Source: an uncultured Bacteroidales bacterium
GTDB taxonomy: Bacteria; Bacteroidota; Bacteroidia; Bacteroidales; UBA3824
Reading direction: 5' to 3'
Length of the DNA: 64,000 nucleotides
NCBI GenBank assembly: GCA_937877455.1
Contig: CALFIU010000134.1
Coordinates: 1-64,000, forward strand
Shown: piece by piece, positions 47,329 to 55,598 of the stretch
Layout: each line of letters begins with the position of its first letter
How positions within the stretch are numbered: position 1 is the stretch's first letter
Made by a program: the position numbers and the translations under genes
The notes under the pieces: model-generated
The model's database searches: none
What the model saw: the letters and a program-made list of their open reading frames with translations, nothing else
What the model was told of the DNA's origin: nothing

Positions 47329-50300
47329 TTAAAAAATTTGTCTATTTTTTTTATGCCTATGTTTGGTACTTGTCAATTTTCGTCCTGCGCCATTGTTTAT
47401 TAATAGTGTCAAATACATAAGGAAACTTAGCAACCATAATATTGTCATGTTGAATTGATATGTAGGAAACCTATGGTTGTGTATTATTTTTACTGGTGCG
47501 TAAAAATGTGCTCGTCCGATGTCCGATACTGGTTCCATAAATATTGGGTCTTTCTTTTGTATTAAACGGTTGTTTGGTGCATGATATATTTTTTTTAATG
47601 CACGTTTGTTGAGTACTATTTCTGCGAGTTTGTCGTTGTAATAGTCTTGTTGAAATTCGTATAGTCCATCTTTGCCAAGCGAATCTTCGAGGTGTTTTAG
47701 AAGTTGTTCTCGCATCATATTTATTTCGTTGGCTGCTTCGGAATAGTATTCTTTTTGCGCGCGTAAAAAAAGTTGCAAAAAATTACCTATTGTATCGTTA
47801 AATTTTTCTGGTATAAAATCTTCTGTGTGTTCAAAATGTATGTCTGGGTTGCGGTAGTTGATGTATTCAGTTTCGTTTTTTAATAATTTTAGATTTTCAA
47901 CGTATTCTTGATAACTATCAGGTTGTTTTTTTAGTTTTATGCATTTGGAAGTAATGTTGTCGAGTTCCGACATTAGATATGTTGATAGGTATATGTCGCG
48001 ACTTTTTTCCATATCAAGGTAGAAAAACTCGCGTTCATATTTGTTATTGGCAAACTGATCAACGGCCAATGCTTCGTAACTCCAACGTGATACCATAAGG
48101 TCGCCGATAAATGGTACATTGATTTTGTCGCTAACGCTTTTGTGTAGATCGTCGAAGTCTATCATTGCACCACCCAAAAGTAATTGTGGTACAAGAATAA
48201 ATGGTATAAGTATGTATATTGATATTACGCTGTTGAGCAATGCTGATATATTTAGACCTATCATATTGGCAGTGCAAGCTGTTGTAAACATTACAAACCA
48301 ATAACTTGTGGTCATACCTTTGATTTCGAGTATTCTGTTGGCTACTATTATAAAACTTATTGTCTGTATTGCAGAAATAAGAAACATTGTAAGTACTTTG
48401 CCGTTAATATAACTTAGCCAATTTAGATTGAGTAGTTTTTCTCGTTCGAGAATTTTTCTATCTCGTATTATTTCTTCTGCCGATGATGTTAGACCTGTGA
48501 ATAGTGCCACCACCACTATCATGAATAAAAATACTGGTAGGTTTTTGTTGTCGGCAAAAATGTATTGACCTTCGTCGTTGATGTATTTTGTAAAAAAACC
48601 GAGTATAAATGCAAGTAGTGGCGATTCTATAAATGTTATGGCAAGGTATTGTTTGTTAGTGAGTTTGGCTAATACGTTGCGTTTTAAAAATACTTTAAAT
48701 TGTCGTGGTAATCCTGCAATTTTGTATTTTACCTTTGGTAATGGTGTTTTTTCTTGTTTTTGGGATTCGGTGTAATTTTGTGTAAAGTTTTTTTTGTATA
48801 ATTCATACCATTGTTCGGGGGTAACTTTTCTTGTTTCGGTAAAGTCTCCATGTTCGTTAACAATTTTGGCTTCTATTATTTGCAACATTTGGTCGGGGTT
48901 GACGTTTCCACATTCGGGACATTCGTTTTGTCCTGCATCGGCGTAGTCAATCATTAGCTTAAAGTAACTTACAGCTTCTATTGGATTGCCGTTGTAGATA
49001 ACATATCCACCTTTGTCCATTACCCAAAGTTTGTCAAAAAGTTTAAATATATCTGACGATGGTTGGTGTATGTTTACTATTATAATTTTTCCGTTAATTG
49101 CTTGTTGTTTAAGTAGTTGCATAACGGTTTCGCTATCTGTACTTGATAGACCTGATGTTGGTTCGTCAACAAACAATACTGCTGGCTCGCGGATAAGTTC
49201 AAGTGCTATGTTGAGTCGTTTTCGTTGTCCGCCAGAGATTACGGTGTTGATACTATTGCCAACTCGCAAGTTTTTTATGTCGGAGAGACCAAGGTCTGCT
49301 AAAAGTTTGTCAACTTGTTTTTCTACCTCGTCATATTTTAGGTTGCCAAGGCATAGGCACGCGTTGTAATACAAGTTTTGAAACACAGTGAGTTCTTCTA
49401 TTAGAAGGTCGTCTTGTGGAACTAATCCTACTATGCCTTCGGGGAGTTTTTGTCCACTTTTTATTTCGTGTCCGTTGATAAAAATGTGGCCAGTGTTCAT
49501 CTTGTATTTGCCAGTTAAAACGTTGAGCAATGTAGATTTTCCAGTGCCACTGCCACCCATTATTCCAACCATTGTGCCAGATTCTACCGAAAAACTGAAT
49601 GGTTTGAGTCCGTTGGTGGAGTTCTTATAGTTGTATGATATATTTTGACCAGAAAATGTTGTTTTTTCGCTTATGTTGTTGCTAAAAAACATATTGGCAA
49701 CGGCATTTTGGTATATTGTGTTTATTCTTGCTCCGCGTATTATTGCACCGTTGTTCATCATAATGGTTTGGGCAGGAGTAATGGTTCTGCCGTTGAGTGT
49801 TAAATCTCTAAAACCACTATATATAAAGAAAAATGTGTTGATACTGTGTACATAAAGTACTCGTATATGTCCTTCCATACCGTGGTCGTAGATATGTTTT
49901 ACAGAGCAGTCTTGGTTTGAGTCTATGTAGAGAAAATTATTTTTGTCAGCGGCCGATTCTATATCGTTTTTTATAAAAGCAATTATGTTGGTGTATTCGG
50001 TTTTGCTTATATTGAAACTTTCGCCTACGGTGTGGATGTATTCTTGCTCTACTTGAGACATGTGCCCATCAATAAGGGTGTATTCTATCAGTTGTATAAG
50101 TACAATAAACTTTTCTTTGAGATGAAGTTCTTCGTTTATACGGTTGCATATTTTTAATATTTTTACGCTTGACGACGAAAGCCGTTTAAGTTCGTCGCTC
50201 TTGGTATTGTCAACAAGGTATTCGTCAAGGTATTTGTCGAATATTTTAAGGTATTTTTGGGCTAAGTTGATGCTTAGTTTGCCACGCAAATATGCTTCTA

Positions 50301-50391
50301 CTACCAGTCGCGATTGTTCCTTAACACCATCTTTACGGTCGGTAACCAACGCAAACAACTGCATCAATATTTCAAAAATTTTTTCGTTCAC
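47329..50391 (-). CDS. ABCG-like ABC transporter with TerB-like N-terminus
   Basis: A 1020-residue fusion. Residues ~1-150 are helical and TerB-like (LIEYTLIDGHMSQVEQEYIH); ~165-235 is a beta-rich, FHA-like segment; the ATPase has Walker A GGSGTGKST (279-287), signature ISGGQRKRLNIAL and Walker B AVLFVDEPTSGLSS; a CPECGNVNPD motif follows; then an ABC-2 type permease with six membrane segments. A final coiled region and one or two further membrane segments close it. The layout is that of half-size ABCG-type exporters in Bacteroidota. Substrate unknown; the coupled M64 peptidase might be cargo or partner. Confidence 0.85.
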   Translation of the reverse strand: MNEKIFEILMQLFALVTDRKDGVKEQSRLVVEAYLRGKLSINLAQKYLKIFDKYLDEYLVDNTKSDELKRLSSSSVKILKICNRINEELHLKEKFIVLIQLIEYTLIDGHMSQVEQEYIHTVGESFNISKTEYTNIIAFIKNDIESAADKNNFLYIDSNQDCSVKHIYDHGMEGHIRVLYVHSINTFFFIYSGFRDLTLNGRTITPAQTIMMNNGAIIRGARINTIYQNAVANMFFSNNISEKTTFSGQNISYNYKNSTNGLKPFSFSVESGTMVGIMGGSGTGKSTLLNVLTGKYKMNTGHIFINGHEIKSGQKLPEGIVGLVPQDDLLIEELTVFQNLYYNACLCLGNLKYDEVEKQVDKLLADLGLSDIKNLRVGNSINTVISGGQRKRLNIALELIREPAVLFVDEPTSGLSSTDSETVMQLLKQQAINGKIIIVNIHQPSSDIFKLFDKLWVMDKGGYVIYNGNPIEAVSYFKLMIDYADAGQNECPECGNVNPDQMLQIIEAKIVNEHGDFTETRKVTPEQWYELYKKNFTQNYTESQKQEKTPLPKVKYKIAGLPRQFKVFLKRNVLAKLTNKQYLAITFIESPLLAFILGFFTKYINDEGQYIFADNKNLPVFLFMIVVVALFTGLTSSAEEIIRDRKILEREKLLNLNWLSYINGKVLTMFLISAIQTISFIIVANRILEIKGMTTSYWFVMFTTACTANMIGLNISALLNSVISIYILIPFILVPQLLLGGAMIDFDDLHKSVSDKINVPFIGDLMVSRWSYEALAVDQFANNKYEREFFYLDMEKSRDIYLSTYLMSELDNITSKCIKLKKQPDSYQEYVENLKLLKNETEYINYRNPDIHFEHTEDFIPEKFNDTIGNFLQLFLRAQKEYYSEAANEINMMREQLLKHLEDSLGKDGLYEFQQDYYNDKLAEIVLNKRALKKIYHAPNNRLIQKKDPIFMEPVSDIGRAHFYAPVKIIHNHRFPTYQFNMTILWLLSFLMYLTLLINNGAGRKLTSTKHRHKKNRQIF

Positions 50392-50408
50392 AATTTATAA
50401 TTTGGCAT

Positions 50409-50439
50409 CAAAGGTATTGTTTTTATTGTTTTATACAAA
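50409..50439 (-). promoter_or_regulatory. Promoter of the ABC transporter-M64 operon
   Basis: On the minus strand TTTG (50436-50439) and TACCTTTG (50409-50416), spaced 19 bases, match the consensus 18 bases upstream of the ATG. Confidence 0.85.
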
Positions 50440-50517
50440 TATTTTGCCGATGCTTAAAATTATTTATTTAAAGTTGGTTGTTTTTTGGGGAGAATTTTTA
50501 ATGCAACGATTTTATTT

Positions 50518-51795
50518 TTAGTTTTCAATTTCTCCAATATTGCTTGTGCCTACGCTGTCTATGCTGCCAAGGTGTCGTTCTATGGCACGTGTACGCACTC
50601 CTGCTTGGTCTATAACGTTGGTGGCTTCTATTAGTTTTTTCTTGGTTTTGTCGAGTATATCTCCAAATTTTGAAAAATCTGTTTTAACAGTAGAAAGCAA
50701 TTGCCATACCTCGCCAGAGCGTTTTTCTATTGCAAGTGTTCTAAAACCCATTTGAAGACTTGATAAAAATGCTGCAAGGTTTGCTGGGCCTGCAACTGTT
50801 ATTTTATATTCGCGTCGTAGAGTTTCAAAAAGCCCTGTTCGCCTTAAAATTTCGGCATATAGACCTTCTGTTGGCACAAACATAATTGCAAAATCGGTGG
50901 TGTAGGGGGGAAGTATGTATTTTTGTTTTATGTCTTCGGCATTTTTTTTTACTACAATTTCAAAATTTCTGCCTTCTTCTTCTATATTTTGTCCTGTGTC
51001 ATAGGCGTTGAGTAGCCGTTGATAGCTTTCTGTGGGGAATTTGCTGTCAATTGGTAGAAGTAAACTTCCGTTCTTGGGCGTTTGTCCAGGAAGTTTTATT
51101 GCATATTCAACCCGTTCGGATGTCATTTTGTTTATTTGCGCATTAACGATGTATTGTTCTGGCGATAATATTTGGGAGAGAATATTGCCAAGTTGAATTT
51201 CGCCAAGATTGCCACGGGTTTTTACGTTGGTAAGTACTTTTTTAAGGTCGCCAACGCCAGATGCCAACGACTGCATTTCGCCAAGTCCCTTGTGTACGAG
51301 TTCGAGCCGTTCACTTATTAACTTGAATGATTTGTCGAATCGTTCCTCGAGTGTGGATTTTAATTTGTCGTCAACAATGGTACGGATTTCGTCAAGTTTT
51401 TCAACGTTTTCTTTTCTAAGTTGGTTTAACGTTGTTTCCATAATTTGGCGGTTTTGAGCCTGCTGTTCAGAAAAAAGTTTGGCAAGGTCTTTTAGACGAG
51501 AAGAAAAAATGTCGAGTTGTGTGCGTTGTGAAGCCGCCAACCTATCCATTGATTTTGATAGGTTTTCGCCCATGTAATTGATGTTGACAAAGATTTCTTG
51601 ACGATTTTCGCGTTCTGAAATGCGATTTTCGTTACGCATTTGCTTGAGTTCTGATTGTAATATCTCCTCAATGCGTTGCATATCTTCTTGTATTTGAGAT
51701 ATTTTGTCATCATTGCTTTTGTTTTTGTTTAAAAAAAGCAATGCTATATTGAGTGCAGATAATATTAGTACGGCTATTAAAAGTGCTATTTCCAT
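50518..51795 (-). CDS. rmuC: RmuC-family DNA recombination protein
   Basis: A 425-residue protein from the ATG at 51795: one N-terminal membrane helix (MEIALLIAVLILSALNIALLF), a long coiled coil to about residue 170, then the RmuC nuclease-like domain (GNLGEIQLGNILSQIL, PIDSKFPTESYQRLL, MFVPTEGLYAEIL). RmuC limits inversions at short repeats. The in-frame start at 51831 would place residues ahead of the membrane helix and is less likely. It diverges from the ACP gene. Confidence 0.92.
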   Translation of the reverse strand: MEIALLIAVLILSALNIALLFLNKNKSNDDKISQIQEDMQRIEEILQSELKQMRNENRISERENRQEIFVNINYMGENLSKSMDRLAASQRTQLDIFSSRLKDLAKLFSEQQAQNRQIMETTLNQLRKENVEKLDEIRTIVDDKLKSTLEERFDKSFKLISERLELVHKGLGEMQSLASGVGDLKKVLTNVKTRGNLGEIQLGNILSQILSPEQYIVNAQINKMTSERVEYAIKLPGQTPKNGSLLLPIDSKFPTESYQRLLNAYDTGQNIEEEGRNFEIVVKKNAEDIKQKYILPPYTTDFAIMFVPTEGLYAEILRRTGLFETLRREYKITVAGPANLAAFLSSLQMGFRTLAIEKRSGEVWQLLSTVKTDFSKFGDILDKTKKKLIEATNVIDQAGVRTRAIERHLGSIDSVGTSNIGEIEN

Positions 51796-51855
51796 TTTCT
51801 TTGTGTAAACATTTAGATTTTGTGTTGCCAAAACCGTTTTTTCGTTATCTATTTA

Positions 51856-51887
51856 CAAAAATATTCAAACTATAATTAACATGCAAA
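51856..51887 (-). promoter_or_regulatory. Promoter of rmuC
   Basis: On the minus strand TTTG (51884-51887) and TATTTTTG (51856-51863), spaced 20 bases, fit the consensus exactly. Confidence 0.75.
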
Positions 51888-51930
51888 TATTTTTATTTTG
51901 CTAAATGTGATGTTGAGCAAAATAAATTTT

Positions 51931-51938
51931 TAATTTTG
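51931..51938 (+). promoter_or_regulatory. -7 box of the lipid-cluster operon
   Basis: TAATTTTG matches TAnnTTTG, 35 bases before the ACP start; the only -33 candidate (TTG at 51913) is too close. It would drive the plus-strand run to 61308. Confidence 0.5.
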
Positions 51939-51973
51939 CGCATTGTTTATTTTAATCTTAAAGACTAAAACTA

Positions 51974-52231
51974 ATGGACGAATTGATACAGCAATTAAAA
52001 CAAGAAATAATAGAAACACTTAATCTCAACGATTTGCAGCCATCAGACATCAACGAAAACGATCCTCTTTTTGGCGATGGACTTGGGCTTGATAGTATTG
52101 ATGCTTTAGAATTAATTGTTTTGATGGAAAAAAACTACGGCATTAAATTAAAGGATGCATCTGAAGCAAAAAATGTATTTGGTTCTATTAAAATTATGGC
52201 CAATTTTATAGCTGAAAATCGTACAAAATAG
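51974..52231 (+). CDS. Acyl carrier protein
   Basis: An 85-residue acidic carrier protein with the phosphopantetheine site GLDSIDALEL (Ser41). It is the first gene of a cluster of ketosynthases and acyl-transfer genes, so it is a pathway-dedicated ACP rather than the fatty-acid-synthesis one. Divergent from rmuC. Confidence 0.92.
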   Translation: MDELIQQLKQEIIETLNLNDLQPSDINENDPLFGDGLGLDSIDALELIVLMEKNYGIKLKDASEAKNVFGSIKIMANFIAENRTK

Positions 52232-52249
52232 CATTTTGAGCGTAGAAAT

Positions 52250-53434
52250 ATGCAAGTTTGGGCCACAGGAGTAGGAATAATTTCGTCCATAGGAGGCGAT
52301 TGTAAGGCTACGTTGGAATCTTTAAAACATTCTCGTTCGGGCATAGGTAAAATTAAGCATCTTAAAACAATGCACAATTTGCCCGTTGGGGAGATTGATA
52401 TGGATTACGACGAGTTGTTGCGTTGTGCTGGGTTACCTCAAAACACTATTTCAGTTCGTACTCCACTAATTGGTCTTATTGCTGCTCGTCAGGCAGTTGC
52501 GCAAGCAGATATAGTAGATTGTAAAAAATATAAAATTGCTTTTGTATCGGGTACTACTGTTGGTGGTATGGATAGAATGGAGCAGTTTTACGACCATTTT
52601 TTAAACGATAATACAAAAAATAGTTATCTCTATCCACACGACATTGGCGATAGTTCTGATTTTATAGCGTCAAACATAGGTATTTTTAGTTTTGTAACAA
52701 GTATTTCCACCGCTTGTTCATCGGCAGCCAACGCTATTATATTTGGCGCGGAACTTATAAAACATGGAAAGGCTGATATTGCAGTGTGTGGTGGGTGCGA
52801 AAGTTTGTCGTTATATCATATTAATGGATTCAATAGTTTAAAAATCCTTGATAGCAATCCTTGTCGGCCGTTTGATATTTCTCGTGCTGGGCTAAATCTT
52901 GGTGAAGGTGCAGGATATGTGGTGTTAGAAAATAGCGATGTAGCCATAGCAAGGGGCGCAGAGCCGCTATGCAGATTGAGCGGTTATGGAAACGCTTGTG
53001 ATGCCTATCATCAAACGGCGACATCTGAAAATGCTCAAGGTCCTTATCTTGCTATGTCTAAAGCACTAAAATTGGCACATTTGAAACATTCTGAAATTAG
53101 TTGTGTTAATGCTCACGGAACTGGCACGGGTAACAACGACCTTACTGAGTGTGTTGCTTTAAAACGTATTTTTGGAAACGATGTTCCTCCATTTTCTTCT
53201 ACCAAAGCATTTACAGGTCATGCAACAAGTGCGGCGGGTGGCATCGAAGCTGTTATTTCTATTTTGTGTTTACAAAACAATTTCTTGCCTGCTAATTTGC
53301 GTTTCAAAAGTATTGATTCTGCGTTGGGTCTTATGCCTGCCATTGAACCAATGGATATTTATTGCGAAAACATAATGACCAATAGTTTTGGATTTGGTGG
53401 TAATGATACTTCGCTTATTTTTTCTAAAATTTAG
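52250..53434 (+). CDS. Beta-ketoacyl-ACP synthase (catalytically complete)
   Basis: A 394-residue FabF-type ketosynthase with the full triad: Cys156 (STACSSA), His289 (NAHGTGT) and His324 (TGHATSAAG). It would do chain extension on the ACP just upstream. The following gene is a degenerate ketosynthase, so the two probably form a heterodimer as in type II polyketide and aryl-polyene systems. Confidence 0.9.
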   Translation: MQVWATGVGIISSIGGDCKATLESLKHSRSGIGKIKHLKTMHNLPVGEIDMDYDELLRCAGLPQNTISVRTPLIGLIAARQAVAQADIVDCKKYKIAFVSGTTVGGMDRMEQFYDHFLNDNTKNSYLYPHDIGDSSDFIASNIGIFSFVTSISTACSSAANAIIFGAELIKHGKADIAVCGGCESLSLYHINGFNSLKILDSNPCRPFDISRAGLNLGEGAGYVVLENSDVAIARGAEPLCRLSGYGNACDAYHQTATSENAQGPYLAMSKALKLAHLKHSEISCVNAHGTGTGNNDLTECVALKRIFGNDVPPFSSTKAFTGHATSAAGGIEAVISILCLQNNFLPANLRFKSIDSALGLMPAIEPMDIYCENIMTNSFGFGGNDTSLIFSKI

Positions 53435-53443
53435 TTGTTGCAA

Positions 53444-54469
53444 ATGCCAGAGGTTTATGTAAATTCGTTTTGTCAAATTTCGGTGCAAAATCCATTGTCT
53501 GATAATTGGACTATTGAACCCAAATGTTTTGAAGGAAAAAAACTTGTAGAACTTTGTGATCCTGATTACAAAAAATATTTTTCGTCATCAGTTTTGCGAA
53601 GAAATGGCAATTTGTTAAGAAGGGCAATGCTTGTTTCGCAAACAGCCGTTGAAATGTCTGGGTTGCAAGGTGTTGATGCTGTTATTACGGGAACGGGGCT
53701 TGGTGCTGTTGAAAATACCGAGGCGTTTCTTAAACAGTTGATTTATAGTGGAGAAGAATTTCTCAAACCGAGTTATTTTATGCAAAGCACGCATAATACC
53801 GCAAGTTCGGCAGTTGCTATACATCTTAAATGTAATGGTTATAATAGTACATATTGCCAAAAAAGTTTGAGTTTTGAGTCTGCAATGTTGGATGCTTTTT
53901 TACAAATATCTGGTTCAGAAATAAAAAGTGCATTTGTTGGCGGATTTGATGAAGTAACGCCAGATTATTTTACTATTCTCGAAAAACAAGGTTATTTGGG
54001 TGGTGCAATGTCGGGATTTGCAGCAAGTTCTGCCGCTGGCGGAGTTTTGAGTTGCGTTAAAAATAGCGAAGCACATTGCAAGGTGGCATCGGTTAACATG
54101 GTTTATTGTTCAAATAATAAAGATTTGATTGATGCTTTTGAAAAAACTCTAACAGAAAGCGGAATTAAAAAAAATGAACTTACGGCTATTGTTTCTGGCA
54201 TGGACGGTATGCCTGCTAACGATGAAGTTTATTTACAAAACCTTTGTCAACTTGGTGTTAGTTGTCCCATTTTGAAAGTTTCGCATATTTTTGGCGAATG
54301 TTATACTGCTTCGGCTTATGCTTTTTATGCGGCAGTAGAGTGTTTTAAGGCAGAAAAGATTTTTTCTGTGTTGACTGCTGGTAATGAGTTGGTAAATCCA
54401 CAAAATATTTTGCTGTATAGGCATTGTAATAACAAAAACCATTCTTTTATTTTATTGAAAAAATGTTGA
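53444..54469 (+). CDS. Degenerate ketosynthase (chain-length-factor-like)
   Basis: A 341-residue thiolase-fold protein, from the ATG at 53444. It keeps fold marks (ITGTGLGAVENTEAFLKQL, SSAAGGVLSC) but lacks the catalytic Cys in the nucleophile-elbow region (SLSFESAML replaces the usual TACSSA) and shows no NAHGTGT; SGMDGMPANDE and FGECYTASAY stand in the two His motifs. It is therefore likely a non-catalytic partner of the ketosynthase before it. Overlaps the next start by 7 bases. Confidence 0.8.
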   Translation: MPEVYVNSFCQISVQNPLSDNWTIEPKCFEGKKLVELCDPDYKKYFSSSVLRRNGNLLRRAMLVSQTAVEMSGLQGVDAVITGTGLGAVENTEAFLKQLIYSGEEFLKPSYFMQSTHNTASSAVAIHLKCNGYNSTYCQKSLSFESAMLDAFLQISGSEIKSAFVGGFDEVTPDYFTILEKQGYLGGAMSGFAASSAAGGVLSCVKNSEAHCKVASVNMVYCSNNKDLIDAFEKTLTESGIKKNELTAIVSGMDGMPANDEVYLQNLCQLGVSCPILKVSHIFGECYTASAYAFYAAVECFKAEKIFSVLTAGNELVNPQNILLYRHCNNKNHSFILLKKC

Positions 54470-54816
54470 AACTTTTAACACTTTCGCTTTCACAATGCGC
54501 TTGTCTTGCTATGGGACAAGTTTTCTTAAAATTGGCAATGGTTAAAATGCCTAAGTTTGAATTTTCGTTGAGTTTTTTTACTGCGTTACTCACCAATTGG
54601 AATTTGCTTTTTTCGGGATTATCGATGGGTGCAGCCTCCCTTTTATGGTTTTATATCATAAAACATTATGAATTTTCCATTGCCTATCCGCTTATAAGTT
54701 TTAGTTATGTGTTTGGTATGCTTGCTGCAATATTTGTTTTTCACGAAAGTGTACCTGTTACACGTTGGATGGGGTTGACTTTGATAGTTTTAGGAACTTT
54801 TTTTCTGCTAAAATAA
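54463..54816 (+). CDS. Small DMT/EamA-like membrane protein
   Basis: A 117-residue protein with four membrane segments and the SMR/EamA-like ending (VFGMLAAIFVFHESVPVTRWMGLTLIVLG). Similar in size to ArnE/ArnF-type lipid-linked sugar flippases. Placed between the ketosynthase pair and a GT2, it may flip a glycosylated lipid; that is inference. Confidence 0.72.
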   Translation: MLKLLTLSLSQCACLAMGQVFLKLAMVKMPKFEFSLSFFTALLTNWNLLFSGLSMGAASLLWFYIIKHYEFSIAYPLISFSYVFGMLAAIFVFHESVPVTRWMGLTLIVLGTFFLLK

Positions 54817-54823
54817 AAAATAT

Positions 54824-55594
54824 ATGAATAACGATTTGCAAACAATACAGAAATTAAAACAGTTGGGTATTTGTGTAGTAATACCAACATACAACAACGC
54901 GCAATTTTTACCATCTGTACTAAATTCTGTATTATGTTATTGCAGCGATGTTATAGTGGTAAACGACGGCTCGCCAGACAACACTGATGAGGTTTTACGC
55001 TGTTTTTCTGATAAAATAACCATAGTAAGTCAACCAAAAAATCTTGGAAAAGGTAAAGCGTTGAAAGCAGGTTTTGAAAAAGCGTTACAACTTGGCTTTA
55101 AGTATGTTGTAACAATGGATAGCGATGGACAGCACAAGGCAGAAGATTTGTGGAAGTTTGCGCAAGAAATTGAGAAAAATCCCGATGCGCTTGTTATTGG
55201 TGCGCGCACACTCGAAGGTAAGGATATAAAGAGTAGTAGCAGTTTTGCTAACAAATTTTCTAACTTTTGGTTTGCAATACATACGTTACATCGACTAAGC
55301 GACACTCAAACAGGATATAGGCTTTATCCAGTGTATAAAATGGGAAATATGAAAATTTTTACATCTCGCTATGAAACCGAATTAGAAATTCTTGTAAGGT
55401 GTGCGTGGCGTGGAATACCCATTAAACCAGTAAGTATCAATGTGTTTTATCCTTCTAAAGAACAACGTGTGTCGGGTTTTAGACCGTTTAAAGACTTTAC
55501 ACGTATTAGCATTTTAAATACTTTTTTTACTTTTGCAGCGATTTTTTATGGCTATCCGTCAATGTTGATACGTTGGCTTATAAGAAAGTGCTGA
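54824..55594 (+). CDS. Family 2 glycosyltransferase (DPM1-like)
   Basis: A 256-residue enzyme with VVIPTYNNAQFLPSVL, VNDGSPDNTDE and the metal site MDSDGQH (Asp99, Asp101). No N-terminal membrane helix; a hydrophobic C-terminus may bind the membrane. It lies 4 bases before the MMPL fusion, in the same run. Confidence 0.87.
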   Translation: MNNDLQTIQKLKQLGICVVIPTYNNAQFLPSVLNSVLCYCSDVIVVNDGSPDNTDEVLRCFSDKITIVSQPKNLGKGKALKAGFEKALQLGFKYVVTMDSDGQHKAEDLWKFAQEIEKNPDALVIGARTLEGKDIKSSSSFANKFSNFWFAIHTLHRLSDTQTGYRLYPVYKMGNMKIFTSRYETELEILVRCAWRGIPIKPVSINVFYPSKEQRVSGFRPFKDFTRISILNTFFTFAAIFYGYPSMLIRWLIRKC

Positions 55595-55598
55595 ATTT

